A stretch of DNA of 64,000 nucleotides from Agrobacterium cavarae (GTDB lineage Bacteria > Pseudomonadota > Alphaproteobacteria > Rhizobiales > Rhizobiaceae). The stretch spans positions 30,277-94,276 of the forward strand of contig NZ_SISF01000013.1 in assembly GCF_004310285.1 (NCBI RefSeq), given 5' to 3'. This document shows, one piece after another, positions 17,505 through 27,171 of the stretch. Position 1 is the first letter of the stretch, and every line of letters starts with the position of its first letter. Under the pieces are notes generated by a model, which was given only the letters and a program-made list of their open reading frames with translations, searched no databases and had not been told where the DNA came from. The translations under genes were made by a program, and so were the position numbers.

Positions 17505-18845
17505 TCAGGCCTTGAGGATGTGGCTTGCGCTGATGCCGCGACGGGCAAAGGCGTTGCGCGTATCGATGATCAGGGGCGACCAGTCGGCAAGCTGCTGGTA
17601 ATCGACGTTGTCATGGTCCGTCGAGACCAGCACCGCGTCGAAGCTGCCAATGCTGTCCTTGGTCCAGGCGACGGACTTCATGCCCATCAGCTCGCTATAT
17701 TCGCGCGTCTTGGGGATTTCCGCCACGTAAGGGTCATGGAAGGCGACATTGCCGCCGCGCTCGAGAATGAGTTCGATCAGCTTCAAGGACGGGCTTTCGC
17801 GAATATCCGGCACGTTCTTCTTGTAAGCCAGCCCCAGCACCAGCACCTTGGAGCGGCTGAGCGCCTTGCCCTGATGGACGTCCAGCGCTTCCGCCAGCCG
17901 CCCGACGACATGGCGTGGCATGGCCGTGTTGATCTGGCCGGCGAGTTCGATGAAGCGGGTGGGGAGTTCGTACTCCTTGGACTTCCAGGTCAGGTAGAAG
18001 GGGTCGATCGGAATGCAGTGTCCGCCAAGACCGGGGCCGGGATAGAAGGGCATGTAGCCGAAGGGCTTGGTCTTTGCCGCATCCACCACTTCCCAGATGT
18101 CGATGCCCATCGCCTCGTAGACGACCTTCAACTCGTTGACGAGCGCGATATTGACCGCACGAAAGACATTCTCGGTAATCTTGACCGCTTCGGCCGTGGC
18201 CGTGGTGGAGACGGGAATGACCGTCTTGACCACGGAGCCGTAAAAGGCCGTCATCAGTTCCGCCGCATCCGGCCCGTCCCCGGCCACCACCTTCGGAATG
18301 GTGGAGGTGTGGAAGTCACGGTTGCCGGGGTCTTCGCGCTCGGGCGAAAATCCGAGGAAGAAATCTTCGGTCGACTTCAACCCGGTCTTTTCCAGGATGG
18401 TCTTGACGATGCCATCGGTGGTGCCGGGATAGGTGGTCGATTCCAGCACCACGAACTGACCGGGGCGAAGCGTTTCGGCAATCTCGCGGCAGGTGTTCTC
18501 CACATAGGAGAGATCGGGATCGCGATACTTGGTGAGCGGGGTCGGAACGCAGATCGCAATCACGTCGCAGTCGCCAAGCTTGGAGAAATCGCTGGTGGCT
18601 TCGAAAGTCCCGTTATCACAGGTGCTCGCAAGAATGTCATCTGGCACCGCTTCAATGTAGCTCTTGCGCGCCTCGACGGCCTTGATCTTGCCCGGATCGA
18701 TATCGAAACCCGTCACCTTGAAGCCCGAGGTGGCGATCGTCATGGCAAGCGGCAGGCCCACATAGCCAAGGCCGATGACACCCGCCCGCGCCTCTTTCGA
18801 TTGAATGAGGTCGAGAAGTCGCTGTGCGTGGGGAGAAGAGGTCAA
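17505..18845 (-). CDS. Nucleotide-sugar dehydrogenase (UDP-N-acetylhexosamine 6-dehydrogenase-like)
   Basis: About 446 residues of the UDP-glucose/UDP-GlcNAc/UDP-ManNAc dehydrogenase superfamily. The NAD-binding GLGYVGLPLA is near the N-terminus, the catalytic Cys is in GGHCIPIDP, and the C-terminal UDP-binding domain carries GLAYKKNVPDIRESP. The fourfold oxidation of the C6 hydroxyl would supply a uronic acid sugar nucleotide for surface polysaccharide. The sequence resembles the WbpA/WecC branch more than Ugd (inference). The start is uncertain: TTG 18845 has AGGAC about 10 nt upstream; GTG 18881 would add 12 residues with poor support. Confidence 0.85.
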   Translation of the reverse strand: MTSSPHAQRLLDLIQSKEARAGVIGLGYVGLPLAMTIATSGFKVTGFDIDPGKIKAVEARKSYIEAVPDDILASTCDNGTFEATSDFSKLGDCDVIAICVPTPLTKYRDPDLSYVENTCREIAETLRPGQFVVLESTTYPGTTDGIVKTILEKTGLKSTEDFFLGFSPEREDPGNRDFHTSTIPKVVAGDGPDAAELMTAFYGSVVKTVIPVSTTATAEAVKITENVFRAVNIALVNELKVVYEAMGIDIWEVVDAAKTKPFGYMPFYPGPGLGGHCIPIDPFYLTWKSKEYELPTRFIELAGQINTAMPRHVVGRLAEALDVHQGKALSRSKVLVLGLAYKKNVPDIRESPSLKLIELILERGGNVAFHDPYVAEIPKTREYSELMGMKSVAWTKDSIGSFDAVLVSTDHDNVDYQQLADWSPLIIDTRNAFARRGISASHILKA

Positions 18846-18960
18846 AGCGTTTTGCGTCCTGCGCGCGAGGAAAACATGCACTTCAGTTGGGCGAGAAGAC
18901 CCATGGTGTCAAGGCTGCAACGGTCTAAATTACAGTTGACGAAGCGTCAGCCGAGAACGC

Positions 18961-20070
18961 ATGACTGGAGCCATGAAGATCGCGTTCTACTGCCCGATGA
19001 AGTCTCCGAACCACCCGGTCCCCTCCGGCGACAGGCTGATGGCAAGGCTGTTGATGCAGGCCATGCAACTTGCCGGTCATGAGGTCGAGGTGGTCTCGGA
19101 ACTGCGGTCCTTCATGCGCGAGCCCAATGGCGAAGAGGCGGATGCGCTGGCGCGTGACGCGGAGCAGGAACGGCAGCGCATCTCGGCGCTCTGGAAGAGC
19201 CATGGCACTCCCGATCTCTGGTTTTGCTACCACCCCTATTACAAGGCGCTCGATCGTCTGGGGCCACAACTCAGCCACTCCTATGCCATCCCCTATGTGA
19301 CGGCGGAGGCCTCCTACTCTCCCAAGCGCAATGCGTCGGGCTGGGCGGAGGTTCAGGCGACGCTGCTTAAGGATCTTAGCCTTGCCGCGGTCAATATCTG
19401 CTTCACCCATCGCGACCGCGACGGCCTGCGAAAGGCCAATCCGGCGATGCGCCTGCAGATGCTGCCACCTTTCCTCGACACCTCCCTTTTCGAAGCAAAG
19501 ACCCCGGCACCGCAAGCCGGGCGAATGGCGACCGTGGCAATGATGCGCGCGGGCGACAAGCTCAGCAGCTATGAGGCGCTATCGGCAGCATTGGCACGCC
19601 TGCCGCCCAATCTCGACTGGACGCTGGATATCATCGGCGACGGGCCAGAACGTCAGGCTGTGCAGCAGCTCTTCCAGGCGATCGCGCCGCATCGCCTCGT
19701 CTGGCATGGCGAAAGGACGCCGCAGCAGATTGCCGACATCCTGTCCTGCGCCTCGCTCTATCTCTGGCCCGGCCATGGCGAGGCCTATGGGCTTGCCTAT
19801 CTGGAAGCGCAGGCCGCTGGTCTGCCGGTCATTGCCGAGCGCATCGCGGGCGTGCCGGAAGTGGTGATCGATGGAAAAACCGGCATTCTGACGGAGCCCG
19901 GAGAGACGCAAACCTATGCGGATGCCATAAAAGACCTGTTGACCGATCGGGAAAAGAGACAGGCCATGGCAGACAATGCGCGGACATTCGTCATCGAGGA
20001 GCGTTCACTGCGCAAGGCCGCATCGACGCTCGACCGGATTCTGCAAGACGCCAGAGGAAACGCACCATGA
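18961..20070 (+). CDS. Glycosyltransferase family 4-like protein
   Basis: A 369-residue GT-B glycosyltransferase. The acceptor domain is N-terminal, and the donor-binding end shows the GT4 pattern WPGHGEAYGLAYLEAQAAGLPVIAE with the EX7E arrangement. No membrane segment is seen. An internal in-frame ATG at 18973 is an alternative start. The next gene, a deacetylase, overlaps by 4 nt (ATGA), so the two are coupled and probably act on the same glycan. The donor sugar is unknown. Confidence 0.87.
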   Translation: MTGAMKIAFYCPMKSPNHPVPSGDRLMARLLMQAMQLAGHEVEVVSELRSFMREPNGEEADALARDAEQERQRISALWKSHGTPDLWFCYHPYYKALDRLGPQLSHSYAIPYVTAEASYSPKRNASGWAEVQATLLKDLSLAAVNICFTHRDRDGLRKANPAMRLQMLPPFLDTSLFEAKTPAPQAGRMATVAMMRAGDKLSSYEALSAALARLPPNLDWTLDIIGDGPERQAVQQLFQAIAPHRLVWHGERTPQQIADILSCASLYLWPGHGEAYGLAYLEAQAAGLPVIAERIAGVPEVVIDGKTGILTEPGETQTYADAIKDLLTDREKRQAMADNARTFVIEERSLRKAASTLDRILQDARGNAP

Positions 20071-20816
20071 CGGAAAAGAGACTTCTGGACACGCTCGACA
20101 GCTTTGTGAGCCGCGGCATTGCCGCCGACCTCTGGCTGCGCGACGACGATGCGACCGAGCCGACGACAGCGCTCGACCGCCTGCTGGCGCTATCCGACCG
20201 CTATGCCGTGCCGATGACGCTGGCGGTCATTCCCGAGCCGACCGGTGATGCCTTGGCGCGTCGGCTGGACAGCGCCGACAAAATCGATGTCGCGGTGCAT
20301 GGCTGGGCGCATCAAAATCATGCCGGACCGGAGGAGAAGAAGCGGGAGCTTGGGCTTCATCGCCCCAAGGACACCGTGCTTGGCGAATTGCGTGCCGGCT
20401 TTGAAAAGCTGCAGATCCTCTTTCCGAGCTGCTTCGTGCCGATGCTGGTGCCGCCATGGAACCGGGTCGATCCGGACATCGTCGAAGGCCTGCCCGCCAT
20501 CGGCTACCGGGCGCTGTCGGTCTATGGACCGGAAAAGACTGCACCTCTTGCTCTCTTGAACACCCATGTCGATATCATCGACTGGCGGGGAACGAGAGGC
20601 GGCAAGGATCACGATCTGCTCTTTGCCGAGACCGCCGAACGCATGGTGGCGGCAGAACCAGGTTCAAGAACCACCGGCATCCTCACCCATCACCTCGATC
20701 ATGACGAGACGGCATCGGCCTTTCTCGATCGGCTGTTTGCGCTGACGGCCAACCACCCCGGCTGCCGCTGGCGCAGCGCCGGAGCGCTGGTCGAAGAGGC
20801 CGGCTCGGCGGCCTGA
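20067..20816 (+). CDS. Polysaccharide deacetylase-like (NodB-type) protein
   Basis: A 249-residue protein resembling carbohydrate esterase family 4. The early DDD (LRDDDAT) supplies the catalytic and metal aspartates, and HGWAHQNH supplies the metal-binding His pair; VPPWNRVD and the TGILTHHLDHD His motif follow in family order. No signal peptide is present, so it would act in the cytoplasm on an intermediate or nucleotide sugar, unlike secreted chitin deacetylases. It is translationally coupled to the glycosyltransferase upstream. Confidence 0.82.
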   Translation: MTEKRLLDTLDSFVSRGIAADLWLRDDDATEPTTALDRLLALSDRYAVPMTLAVIPEPTGDALARRLDSADKIDVAVHGWAHQNHAGPEEKKRELGLHRPKDTVLGELRAGFEKLQILFPSCFVPMLVPPWNRVDPDIVEGLPAIGYRALSVYGPEKTAPLALLNTHVDIIDWRGTRGGKDHDLLFAETAERMVAAEPGSRTTGILTHHLDHDETASAFLDRLFALTANHPGCRWRSAGALVEEAGSAA

Positions 20817-20884
20817 TGCCACGCGACAAAATGTCGAATATCAAGTCGGTCCGCGCAGGCGTAAGCACACGGTCAGAGAGCCAC

Positions 20885-20990
20885 TAAAGCGCCGTGCGCC
20901 CTATGGGCGCACAAAGGACGCTTTAATTTTTGGGTCTACGCATCGTGCTTTCCGAAAATCGAATCCGATTTTCGGGCCGATGCTGTAGGC
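20885..20990. repeat. Composite palindromic repeat (family A) with hairpins
   Basis: Two nested structures adjoin. The first has outer arms TAAAGCG/CGCTTTA (20885-20925) and an inner perfect stem GTGCGCCC/GGGCGCAC, followed by ATTTTT, so it may also terminate the deacetylase transcript. The second is a perfect 10-bp stem CCGAAAATCG/CGATTTTCGG (20952-20975) flanked by GCATCG/CGATGC. An inverted copy of the second part lies at 49591-49637. Confidence 0.75.
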
Positions 20991-21013
20991 TCTGTTTGGA
21001 AAGTGTGACGCAC

Positions 21014-21226
21014 ATGGAATGGTTCGAGTATTTCCCGATCGTAATGCTGCCGCTGAAGCTGCTCGTTGTCGGCATCGGCATGTATTATTCGGTCAAATGG
21101 CATTACGATCAGGGCAAGCTGCACCGCGCCGAAGATGAGAAGCGCAAGCAGCAGATGGCTGCGGCCGCGAAAGCCGCTGCGGAGCGTGATGCAGAACTGA
21201 CTGAACTACCCCAGCCCTCACCATGA
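21014..21226 (+). CDS. Small single-pass membrane protein, unknown function
   Basis: A 70-residue protein with one hydrophobic helix (about residues 6-24, FPIVMLPLKLLVVGIGMYYS) followed by a highly charged, Ala/Lys/Glu-rich tail predicted to be a cytoplasmic helix. I do not recognise the family. ATG 21014 is chosen; the longer open frame begins inside the upstream repeat. It converges with the glycosyltransferase gene and the two 3' ends overlap by 9 nt. Confidence 0.6.
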   Translation: MEWFEYFPIVMLPLKLLVVGIGMYYSVKWHYDQGKLHRAEDEKRKQQMAAAAKAAAERDAELTELPQPSP

Positions 21227-22180
21227 TTTCCAGGCGATCAGCAGCCCATCGCCCTTGGCGCTGGCTTCGGCACGCGCCTCTTCCACCACACTGAAATCCG
21301 CCCGGTCTGCCAGCAACGCCGCCACGAAATCGGCCCCCGCCAGCGTCACCGATCCCGCACGCGCCACCACGCTGAAGATCAGCGGGCCCGTGCCCCACCA
21401 TGCGGGCGCGCGCGGCAGGCGCTCGGCAATCTCAGGCAGCGCCTGCAAGATACGCTCGAAGACGGGATGGCCGGGCGGTGTGGCGATGAAGGAGTTGGCG
21501 AGCAGAACGCTTCCCTGCCCCGTCAGCCGCGGCGTTTCCTCGGCAAAGGCGGTGAGCCCGACCATGGGAAGGATATCGGCAAAACTGATGTCATCCCGCG
21601 CTGGATAGAAATCGCAATCGAGATAGATGCCGCCTACCCGCGACAGGATGAAATAGCGCGCCACATCCACAGCACCCGGATAATCCCCATCCTCCAGCAT
21701 CCGCCGGAAGATCGGATCGGCATCGATGCCCTCCGCCTCAAGATCGGCCTCCCGCCACAGGCGATAGACATAGCCATTGGCCTCCGCATGTTGGCGCCAG
21801 GCATCGGTTGCGGGCGGCACTTGCCTGTTGCCGATCCATATCTGGTGGATCAGCCTTGGCACCGCCTCACGGTTCTTCTGCGCAATCGCTCGTCTTTCAT
21901 CAGGGGAGAAACGACCATAGGGCGCAAATATCTCGGGCGGCGGCACCAGGAGAAATTGGTAGCCGGCTTTGGCAACCGCATCGCCCTTGGCCTTTGCAAG
22001 CCGCAGATAGGCCGAATGCAGGCGGCGCGGCAGGCCAAGTGCGGTCACCTCACCCATCAGGTGCTGATCCTCCTCTGCCGAAAGACGCGCCAGGCGATCC
22101 TGCGCAGACACGAAATCTTTCTGCGCCAGCAACCGGCGGATGTCTGCAAGCGTTTCATCGAAATTGGCTTTGTCTGGCAT
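21218..22180 (-). CDS. GT32/OCH1-like glycosyltransferase
   Basis: A 320-residue protein with the sugar-transferase DXD fold. PRLIHQIWIG and the DXD-containing GGIYLDCDFYP are the hallmarks of the Och1/GT32 (Gly_transf_sug) family. The N-terminal 90 residues are helical and not part of the core. No signal peptide or membrane segment is seen. ATG 22180 has GGAG 5-6 nt upstream. The family uses nucleotide sugars such as GDP-mannose or UDP-hexoses; the donor is not deducible here. Confidence 0.85.
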   Translation of the reverse strand: MPDKANFDETLADIRRLLAQKDFVSAQDRLARLSAEEDQHLMGEVTALGLPRRLHSAYLRLAKAKGDAVAKAGYQFLLVPPPEIFAPYGRFSPDERRAIAQKNREAVPRLIHQIWIGNRQVPPATDAWRQHAEANGYVYRLWREADLEAEGIDADPIFRRMLEDGDYPGAVDVARYFILSRVGGIYLDCDFYPARDDISFADILPMVGLTAFAEETPRLTGQGSVLLANSFIATPPGHPVFERILQALPEIAERLPRAPAWWGTGPLIFSVVARAGSVTLAGADFVAALLADRADFSVVEEARAEASAKGDGLLIAWKSW

Positions 22181-22377
22181 GGTCGCTCCGCAGCTTTAAT
22201 ATCCCCGACATATCTTCGGAATAGAGGTTTTCTCGCAACCCCAAGATCAGGCAGAAAGCCGGAAATTTTCATGGTTTCAAGAGCATGGACAGAACCTGGA
22301 GTGTGCGATAACGTGAATGTCAAGCGCCGCGTGATAATGCCACAGGCATCCAACAAGACGGCAAGGGAACCTATGGC

Positions 22378-24270
22378 ATGAGTGCAGGCGCAGACTTGCT
22401 TCGCATCGAAAATCTGCAAGTCTCTTTTTCCATCATGGGCGGACAGATCGAGGCGGTCCGGGGCGCAAGCCTTCGCATTCTGCCTGGAAAAGTCACCGCG
22501 CTTGTGGGCGAATCCGGCTCGGGAAAATCCGTCATCGGCCAGACGATCATGGGCATCCAGCCGCGCACCGCAAGGGTCAACGGCCGCGTTCTCTTCTCCG
22601 ATCCGCTGAAGCCCGATGAACGCCCCATCGACCTGCTGCAACTGGAGCCCGACGGCAAGCCCCTGCGCGCCATTCGCGGCAACCGCATCGGCCTGATCTT
22701 TCAGGAGCCGATGACCTCCTTTTCGCCGCTCCACACCATCGGCAACCAGATCGACGAGGCGCTGCGCATCCATTCGGTTCTGACACCGAAGGAGCGGCAG
22801 GAAAAAATGGAAGAGACGCTCGATCTCGTCGGCTTTTCCAATCCGGCCAAGATCTGCCAGATGTATCCGTTTGAGCTTTCCGGCGGCATGCGCCAGCGCG
22901 CGATGATTGCCATGGCGCTGATCTGTCGTCCGGCGCTGCTGATTGCCGACGAGCCGACCACCGCACTCGATGTGACGATCCAGGCGCAGATCCTCAAGCT
23001 TTTGCGCGACCTTCAGAGCCGGCTCAATATGAGCATGCTGCTCATCACCCACGATCTCGGCGTCGTCGCCAATATTGCCGATGAAGTCGCCGTCATCTAC
23101 CAGGGCGAGATCATGGAGGCCGGCACGGTGGATGACATCTTCCGCGCGCCCTCGCATCCCTATCTCAAGGGCCTGATGGCAGCCGTGCCGCATTTCGACA
23201 TGAAGCCCGGCGAACGGCTGAAGGCGCTGCGTGATGTCACCATCGACAAGGAAAGCCTGATCGGCAAGAAGACGGCGAATGTCGACAAGGCGCCGGGCGT
23301 GCTGCTCAGCGTCAAGAACATCTCCAAGACCTATACCACCCGCAAATCCACCTGGTTCACCTCTGGCAAGGCGAGTGCCACCAAGGCGGTGGATGGCGTC
23401 AGCTTCGATATCATGCGCGGTGAATGTCTGGGCCTTGTGGGCGAAAGCGGCAGCGGCAAGACCACGGTCAGCAAAATCCTGATGCGCGCCGTCAGGCCGG
23501 AAGACGGCGAGATCATCTTTCACAGCAAGAACGGCGACATCGATGTGCTGAATGCCAGGGATGACGACCTGCGCGAATTGCGCACCCGCATCCAGATGGT
23601 CTTTCAGGACCCCGTCTCCTCGCTGTCGCCACGCATGACGGTCGGCAATATCCTCAGCGAACCGCTGGAAATTCACGGTCGCGGTGACTCGAAATACCGG
23701 CAGGAGCGCGTCAAGAACCTGCTGCGCGCCATCGGCCTTGGCGACAATGCGCTGAACCGCTATCCGCACAGCTTCTCCGGCGGCCAGCGCCAGCGCATCG
23801 GCATTGCGCGTGCGCTGATGCTGGGACCCGAACTGCTGATCTGCGACGAGCCCGTCTCCGCGCTCGACGTGTCGGTGCAGGCGCAAATCCTCAATCTGCT
23901 CAAGGATTTGCAAAAGGATCTGGGGCTCACCTATCTCTTCATTTCCCACAATCTCGCCGTCGTCGATTACATGGCGGACCGCGTGGCGGTGATGTGCGAA
24001 GGCAAGATCGTGGAGCTGGCGCCACGCGAAACGCTGATGCGCAATCCGATCCATCCCTATACGAAATCGCTGCTGGCCGCCGTTCCCTTCCCCGATCTCG
24101 ACCGGCCGCTGGATTTCAAGACCATCGGCAAGATCAGCGCCACCGGCAAATTCGACTGGGGCAAGCAGTTCCGCGATGACGATAACGGACAGATGATAAC
24201 AGCCGATCTTGGTGGTGGGCACCTCGTGCTTGCCAATGCCAATGCGGATGTTCGGGAGCTACGGTCTTGA
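22378..24270 (+). CDS. Peptide/nickel-type ABC transporter, fused double ATP-binding protein
   Basis: A 630-residue protein carrying two complete ABC ATPase domains of the OppD and OppF type in tandem. The first has [16 protein letters not shown] and [12 protein letters not shown]; the second has [16 protein letters not shown] and [12 protein letters not shown]. Both catalytic sites look intact. Upstream ribosome site AAGGGAA lies before ATG 22378. It heads a four-gene operon (ATPase, binding protein, two permeases). The TTG start of the binding protein overlaps this stop (TTGA). Confidence 0.93.
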   Translation: MSAGADLLRIENLQVSFSIMGGQIEAVRGASLRILPGKVTALVGESGSGKSVIGQTIMGIQPRTARVNGRVLFSDPLKPDERPIDLLQLEPDGKPLRAIRGNRIGLIFQEPMTSFSPLHTIGNQIDEALRIHSVLTPKERQEKMEETLDLVGFSNPAKICQMYPFELSGGMRQRAMIAMALICRPALLIADEPTTALDVTIQAQILKLLRDLQSRLNMSMLLITHDLGVVANIADEVAVIYQGEIMEAGTVDDIFRAPSHPYLKGLMAAVPHFDMKPGERLKALRDVTIDKESLIGKKTANVDKAPGVLLSVKNISKTYTTRKSTWFTSGKASATKAVDGVSFDIMRGECLGLVGESGSGKTTVSKILMRAVRPEDGEIIFHSKNGDIDVLNARDDDLRELRTRIQMVFQDPVSSLSPRMTVGNILSEPLEIHGRGDSKYRQERVKNLLRAIGLGDNALNRYPHSFSGGQRQRIGIARALMLGPELLICDEPVSALDVSVQAQILNLLKDLQKDLGLTYLFISHNLAVVDYMADRVAVMCEGKIVELAPRETLMRNPIHPYTKSLLAAVPFPDLDRPLDFKTIGKISATGKFDWGKQFRDDDNGQMITADLGGGHLVLANANADVRELRS

Positions 24271-26171
24271 TCACGCGCCGCACCACCCTTGCCCTGCTCG
24301 CCTCGGTCTTCGCGCCCTGGAAGGCGTCCGCCGCCCCCTATATCGATGCCGATTTCTTCAAGGAAAAGCGCGACAAGGGCGAGCTGCCGCCACTCGATCA
24401 GCGCCTGCCGAAAAATCCGCGCGTCATCAATCTGAAGGCCATGGGCCGCGAGCCCGGCCAGCATGGCGGCAATATCCGCATGCTGATCGGCGGCCAGCGC
24501 GACATTCGCCTGATGCCGATCGACTCTTACGCGCGGCTGGTGGGTTACGATGAGAAGCTGAACTTCATCCCCGACATCCTGGAATCCTACACGGTGGATG
24601 AGGAGCGCATCTTCACGCTGAAACTGCGCGAAGGCCACAAATGGTCGGATGGCAGCGATTTCACCGCCGAGGATTTTCGCTATTTCTGGGAAGACGTGGC
24701 GCTGAATCTCGAAATCCACAAGGGCGGCCCGCCGATCGAGCTGCTTGTCTATGGCAAGCCGCCTCTGGTCGAGGCCGTCGATCCGCTGACGGTGCGCTAC
24801 ACCTGGGAAGGCCCGAACCCGGATTTCCTGGCGAAGCTTGCCGGCGCATCACCCGCCCGCATCTTCCTGCCCGCCGCCTATATGAAGCAGTTCCACGTCA
24901 AATATCAGACGCCGGAAATGCTCGCCAAGCTGATGAAGAAGAACAAGGCGGACGACTGGAGCAGCCTGCACATCAAGATGTCGCGCCAGCTGCGCCCGGA
25001 AAATCCCGATCTGCCGACACTCGATGCCTGGCGCGTCATCACCGCGCCGCCGGCCGAGCAGTTCATCTTCGAGCGCAATCCCTATTACCATCGCGTCGAT
25101 GAGAATGGCCGCCAGCTTCCCTATATCGATCGCTACCTGCTGAACGTCACATCGTCGGAAATCATCGCCGCCAAGACGGCGTCGGGCGATAGCGACCTGC
25201 AGTTCATGAACCTCGATTTCAACGACTACACCTTCCTGAAGGATGCCGAGGCCCGCTATCCGCTGAAGGTCAATCTGTGGAAGCGCAGCCAGGGGTCGCG
25301 GGTCTGCCTGCTGCCAAACCTGAACTGTGCGGACGACACCTGGCGCACGCTGTTTCGCGATGTGCGCATGCGCCGCGCTCTTTCGGTGGCGATCGACCGG
25401 CACGAGATCAACATGGTCTGTTTCTACGGCCTTGCCAAAGAAAGCGCCGACACCGTGCTGCCGGAAAGCCCGCTCTTCCGTCCGGAATTTGCGACCGCCT
25501 GGGCGCAGTTCGATCCCGAGCTTGCCAACCGGCTTCTGGACGAGATGGGGCTGACGGAGCGCAACGACCGCGGCATTCGCATTCTGCCCGATGGCAGGCC
25601 CGCCCATGTGATTGTCGAAACGGCTGGCGAAAGCACGCTGGAAACCGATGTGCTGGAGCTGATCACCGATCACTGGCGCAAGGTCGGCATTTCGCTCTCC
25701 AGCCGCCCGACGCAGCGCGACGTGTTTCGCAAGCGCGCCATGGCGGGTGAGGTGCTGATGTCGGTCTGGTTCGGCATGGACAATGCCATTCCCAACGCCG
25801 ACATGCTGCCCTCCGGGCTTGCACCCACCGGCGACGACCAGCTGCAATGGCCGGTCTGGGGCATCCATTATCTCTCTGGCGGGCGCGAAGGCAAACCGCC
25901 GGATCTGCCGGAAGCAATCCAGCTGCTTGACCTCTTCAAGAAATGGCGCCGCAGCGTCACCTTTGAGGAGCGCAAGGCGATCTGGCTGGAAATGCTGTCG
26001 ATCTACACGCAACAGGTCTTCTCCATCGGCACGGTGAACGGCGCGCTTCAGCCGATCGTTCACAGAGCCCGGCTGAAGAACGTGCCGGAAAAGGCGCTTT
26101 TCGGCTTCGAGCCGACCGCCTATCTCGGCATCTACATGCCAGACACCTTCTGGTACGACGGGAGCGCCTGA
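24267..26171 (+). CDS. Family 5 extracellular substrate-binding protein (peptide/oligosaccharide type)
   Basis: A 634-residue SBP_bac_5 protein, long for the family. It starts with TTG in a TTGA overlap with the ATPase gene. The N-terminus [13 protein letters not shown] then APWKASAA looks like a Tat-type or Sec signal. Family segments such as [28 protein letters not shown] are clear. In rhizobia, relatives of this size bind peptides, opines or oligosaccharides. The surrounding glycosyltransferases make a glycan fragment possible, but the ligand is unknown. Confidence 0.9.
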   Translation: MITRRTTLALLASVFAPWKASAAPYIDADFFKEKRDKGELPPLDQRLPKNPRVINLKAMGREPGQHGGNIRMLIGGQRDIRLMPIDSYARLVGYDEKLNFIPDILESYTVDEERIFTLKLREGHKWSDGSDFTAEDFRYFWEDVALNLEIHKGGPPIELLVYGKPPLVEAVDPLTVRYTWEGPNPDFLAKLAGASPARIFLPAAYMKQFHVKYQTPEMLAKLMKKNKADDWSSLHIKMSRQLRPENPDLPTLDAWRVITAPPAEQFIFERNPYYHRVDENGRQLPYIDRYLLNVTSSEIIAAKTASGDSDLQFMNLDFNDYTFLKDAEARYPLKVNLWKRSQGSRVCLLPNLNCADDTWRTLFRDVRMRRALSVAIDRHEINMVCFYGLAKESADTVLPESPLFRPEFATAWAQFDPELANRLLDEMGLTERNDRGIRILPDGRPAHVIVETAGESTLETDVLELITDHWRKVGISLSSRPTQRDVFRKRAMAGEVLMSVWFGMDNAIPNADMLPSGLAPTGDDQLQWPVWGIHYLSGGREGKPPDLPEAIQLLDLFKKWRRSVTFEERKAIWLEMLSIYTQQVFSIGTVNGALQPIVHRARLKNVPEKALFGFEPTAYLGIYMPDTFWYDGSA

Positions 26172-26172
26172 C

Positions 26173-27171
26173 ATGCTCAGATATATTATCGGGCGCATCC
26201 TCTTCATGATCCCGACGCTGATCCTGATTTCGATGCTGGTCTTCACCATCATCGAATTGCCGCCGGGCGACTACTTCGAAAGCTATGTCGCGGAAATGCG
26301 CGCCATGGGCGAGACGGCCAACATGGCCGAAATCGAGGAACTGCGCAGCCGCTACGGCTTCGACCAACCGGCCCCCATTCGCTACTTCAGATGGGCGACG
26401 GGCATGCTGGTTGGCGATTTCGGCTATTCCTTCGAATACCAGTTGCCGGTCAGCGAAGTGGTGGGCGAGCGTCTGTGGCTGACGGTTCTGGTGTCCTTCG
26501 TCACCATCATCGTCACCTGGATTGTCGCCTTTCCCATCGGCATCTATTCCGCCACGCATAAATATAGCTGGGGCGATTACGGCCTGACCTTCCTCGGCTT
26601 GCTGGGCATCGCCATTCCCAATTTTATGCTGGCGCTGATCCTGATGTATTTCGCCAATATCTGGTTCGGCACATCCATCGGCCATCTGATGGACCGCGAA
26701 TATCTGAACCAGCCGATGAGCTGGGACAAGTTCAAGTCGATCCTCGAACACCTATGGATCCCCGTTCTCATCATCAGCACGGCAGGAACGGCGGGCATGA
26801 TCCGGCGCCTTCGCGCCAACCTTTTGGATGAATTGCAGAAGCAATATGTGGTGACGGCGCGTGCCAAGGGGCTTCACCCCTTCAAGGTGCTGACCAAATA
26901 TCCGCTGCGCATGGCGCTGAACTTCTTCATCTCCGATATCGGCTCCATCCTGCCAGCCATCATTTCCGGAGCGGAAATCACCGCTGTGGTGCTTTCGCTA
27001 GAAACCACCGGTCCGATGCTGATCCGCGCGCTGCAGAGCCAGGACATGTATCTGGCCGGCTCCTTCCTGATGTTCCTCGCCTTCCTCACCGTCATCGGCG
27101 TGCTGATCTCCGATATTGCGCTCGCCATTCTCGATCCTCGCATTCGATTGGGAGGTGGGAGCGTCAAATGA
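26173..27171 (+). CDS. Peptide-type ABC transporter permease (DppB-like)
   Basis: A 332-residue inner-membrane protein with the N-terminal signature MLRYIIGRILFMIPTLILI of OppB/DppB permeases and six predicted helices. The EAA loop (VVTARAKGLHPFKVLTKYPLR) is visible. It starts 1 nt after the binding-protein stop and overlaps the second permease by 4 nt. It forms the import channel together with that permease. Confidence 0.93.
   Translation: MLRYIIGRILFMIPTLILISMLVFTIIELPPGDYFESYVAEMRAMGETANMAEIEELRSRYGFDQPAPIRYFRWATGMLVGDFGYSFEYQLPVSEVVGERLWLTVLVSFVTIIVTWIVAFPIGIYSATHKYSWGDYGLTFLGLLGIAIPNFMLALILMYFANIWFGTSIGHLMDREYLNQPMSWDKFKSILEHLWIPVLIISTAGTAGMIRRLRANLLDELQKQYVVTARAKGLHPFKVLTKYPLRMALNFFISDIGSILPAIISGAEITAVVLSLETTGPMLIRALQSQDMYLAGSFLMFLAFLTVIGVLISDIALAILDPRIRLGGGSVK

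Noticed and set aside
22057..24222. 721-codon open frame antisense to the double ABC ATPase
   Set aside because: The plus-strand gene has two full sets of ABC motifs; the antisense product has no recognisable family.
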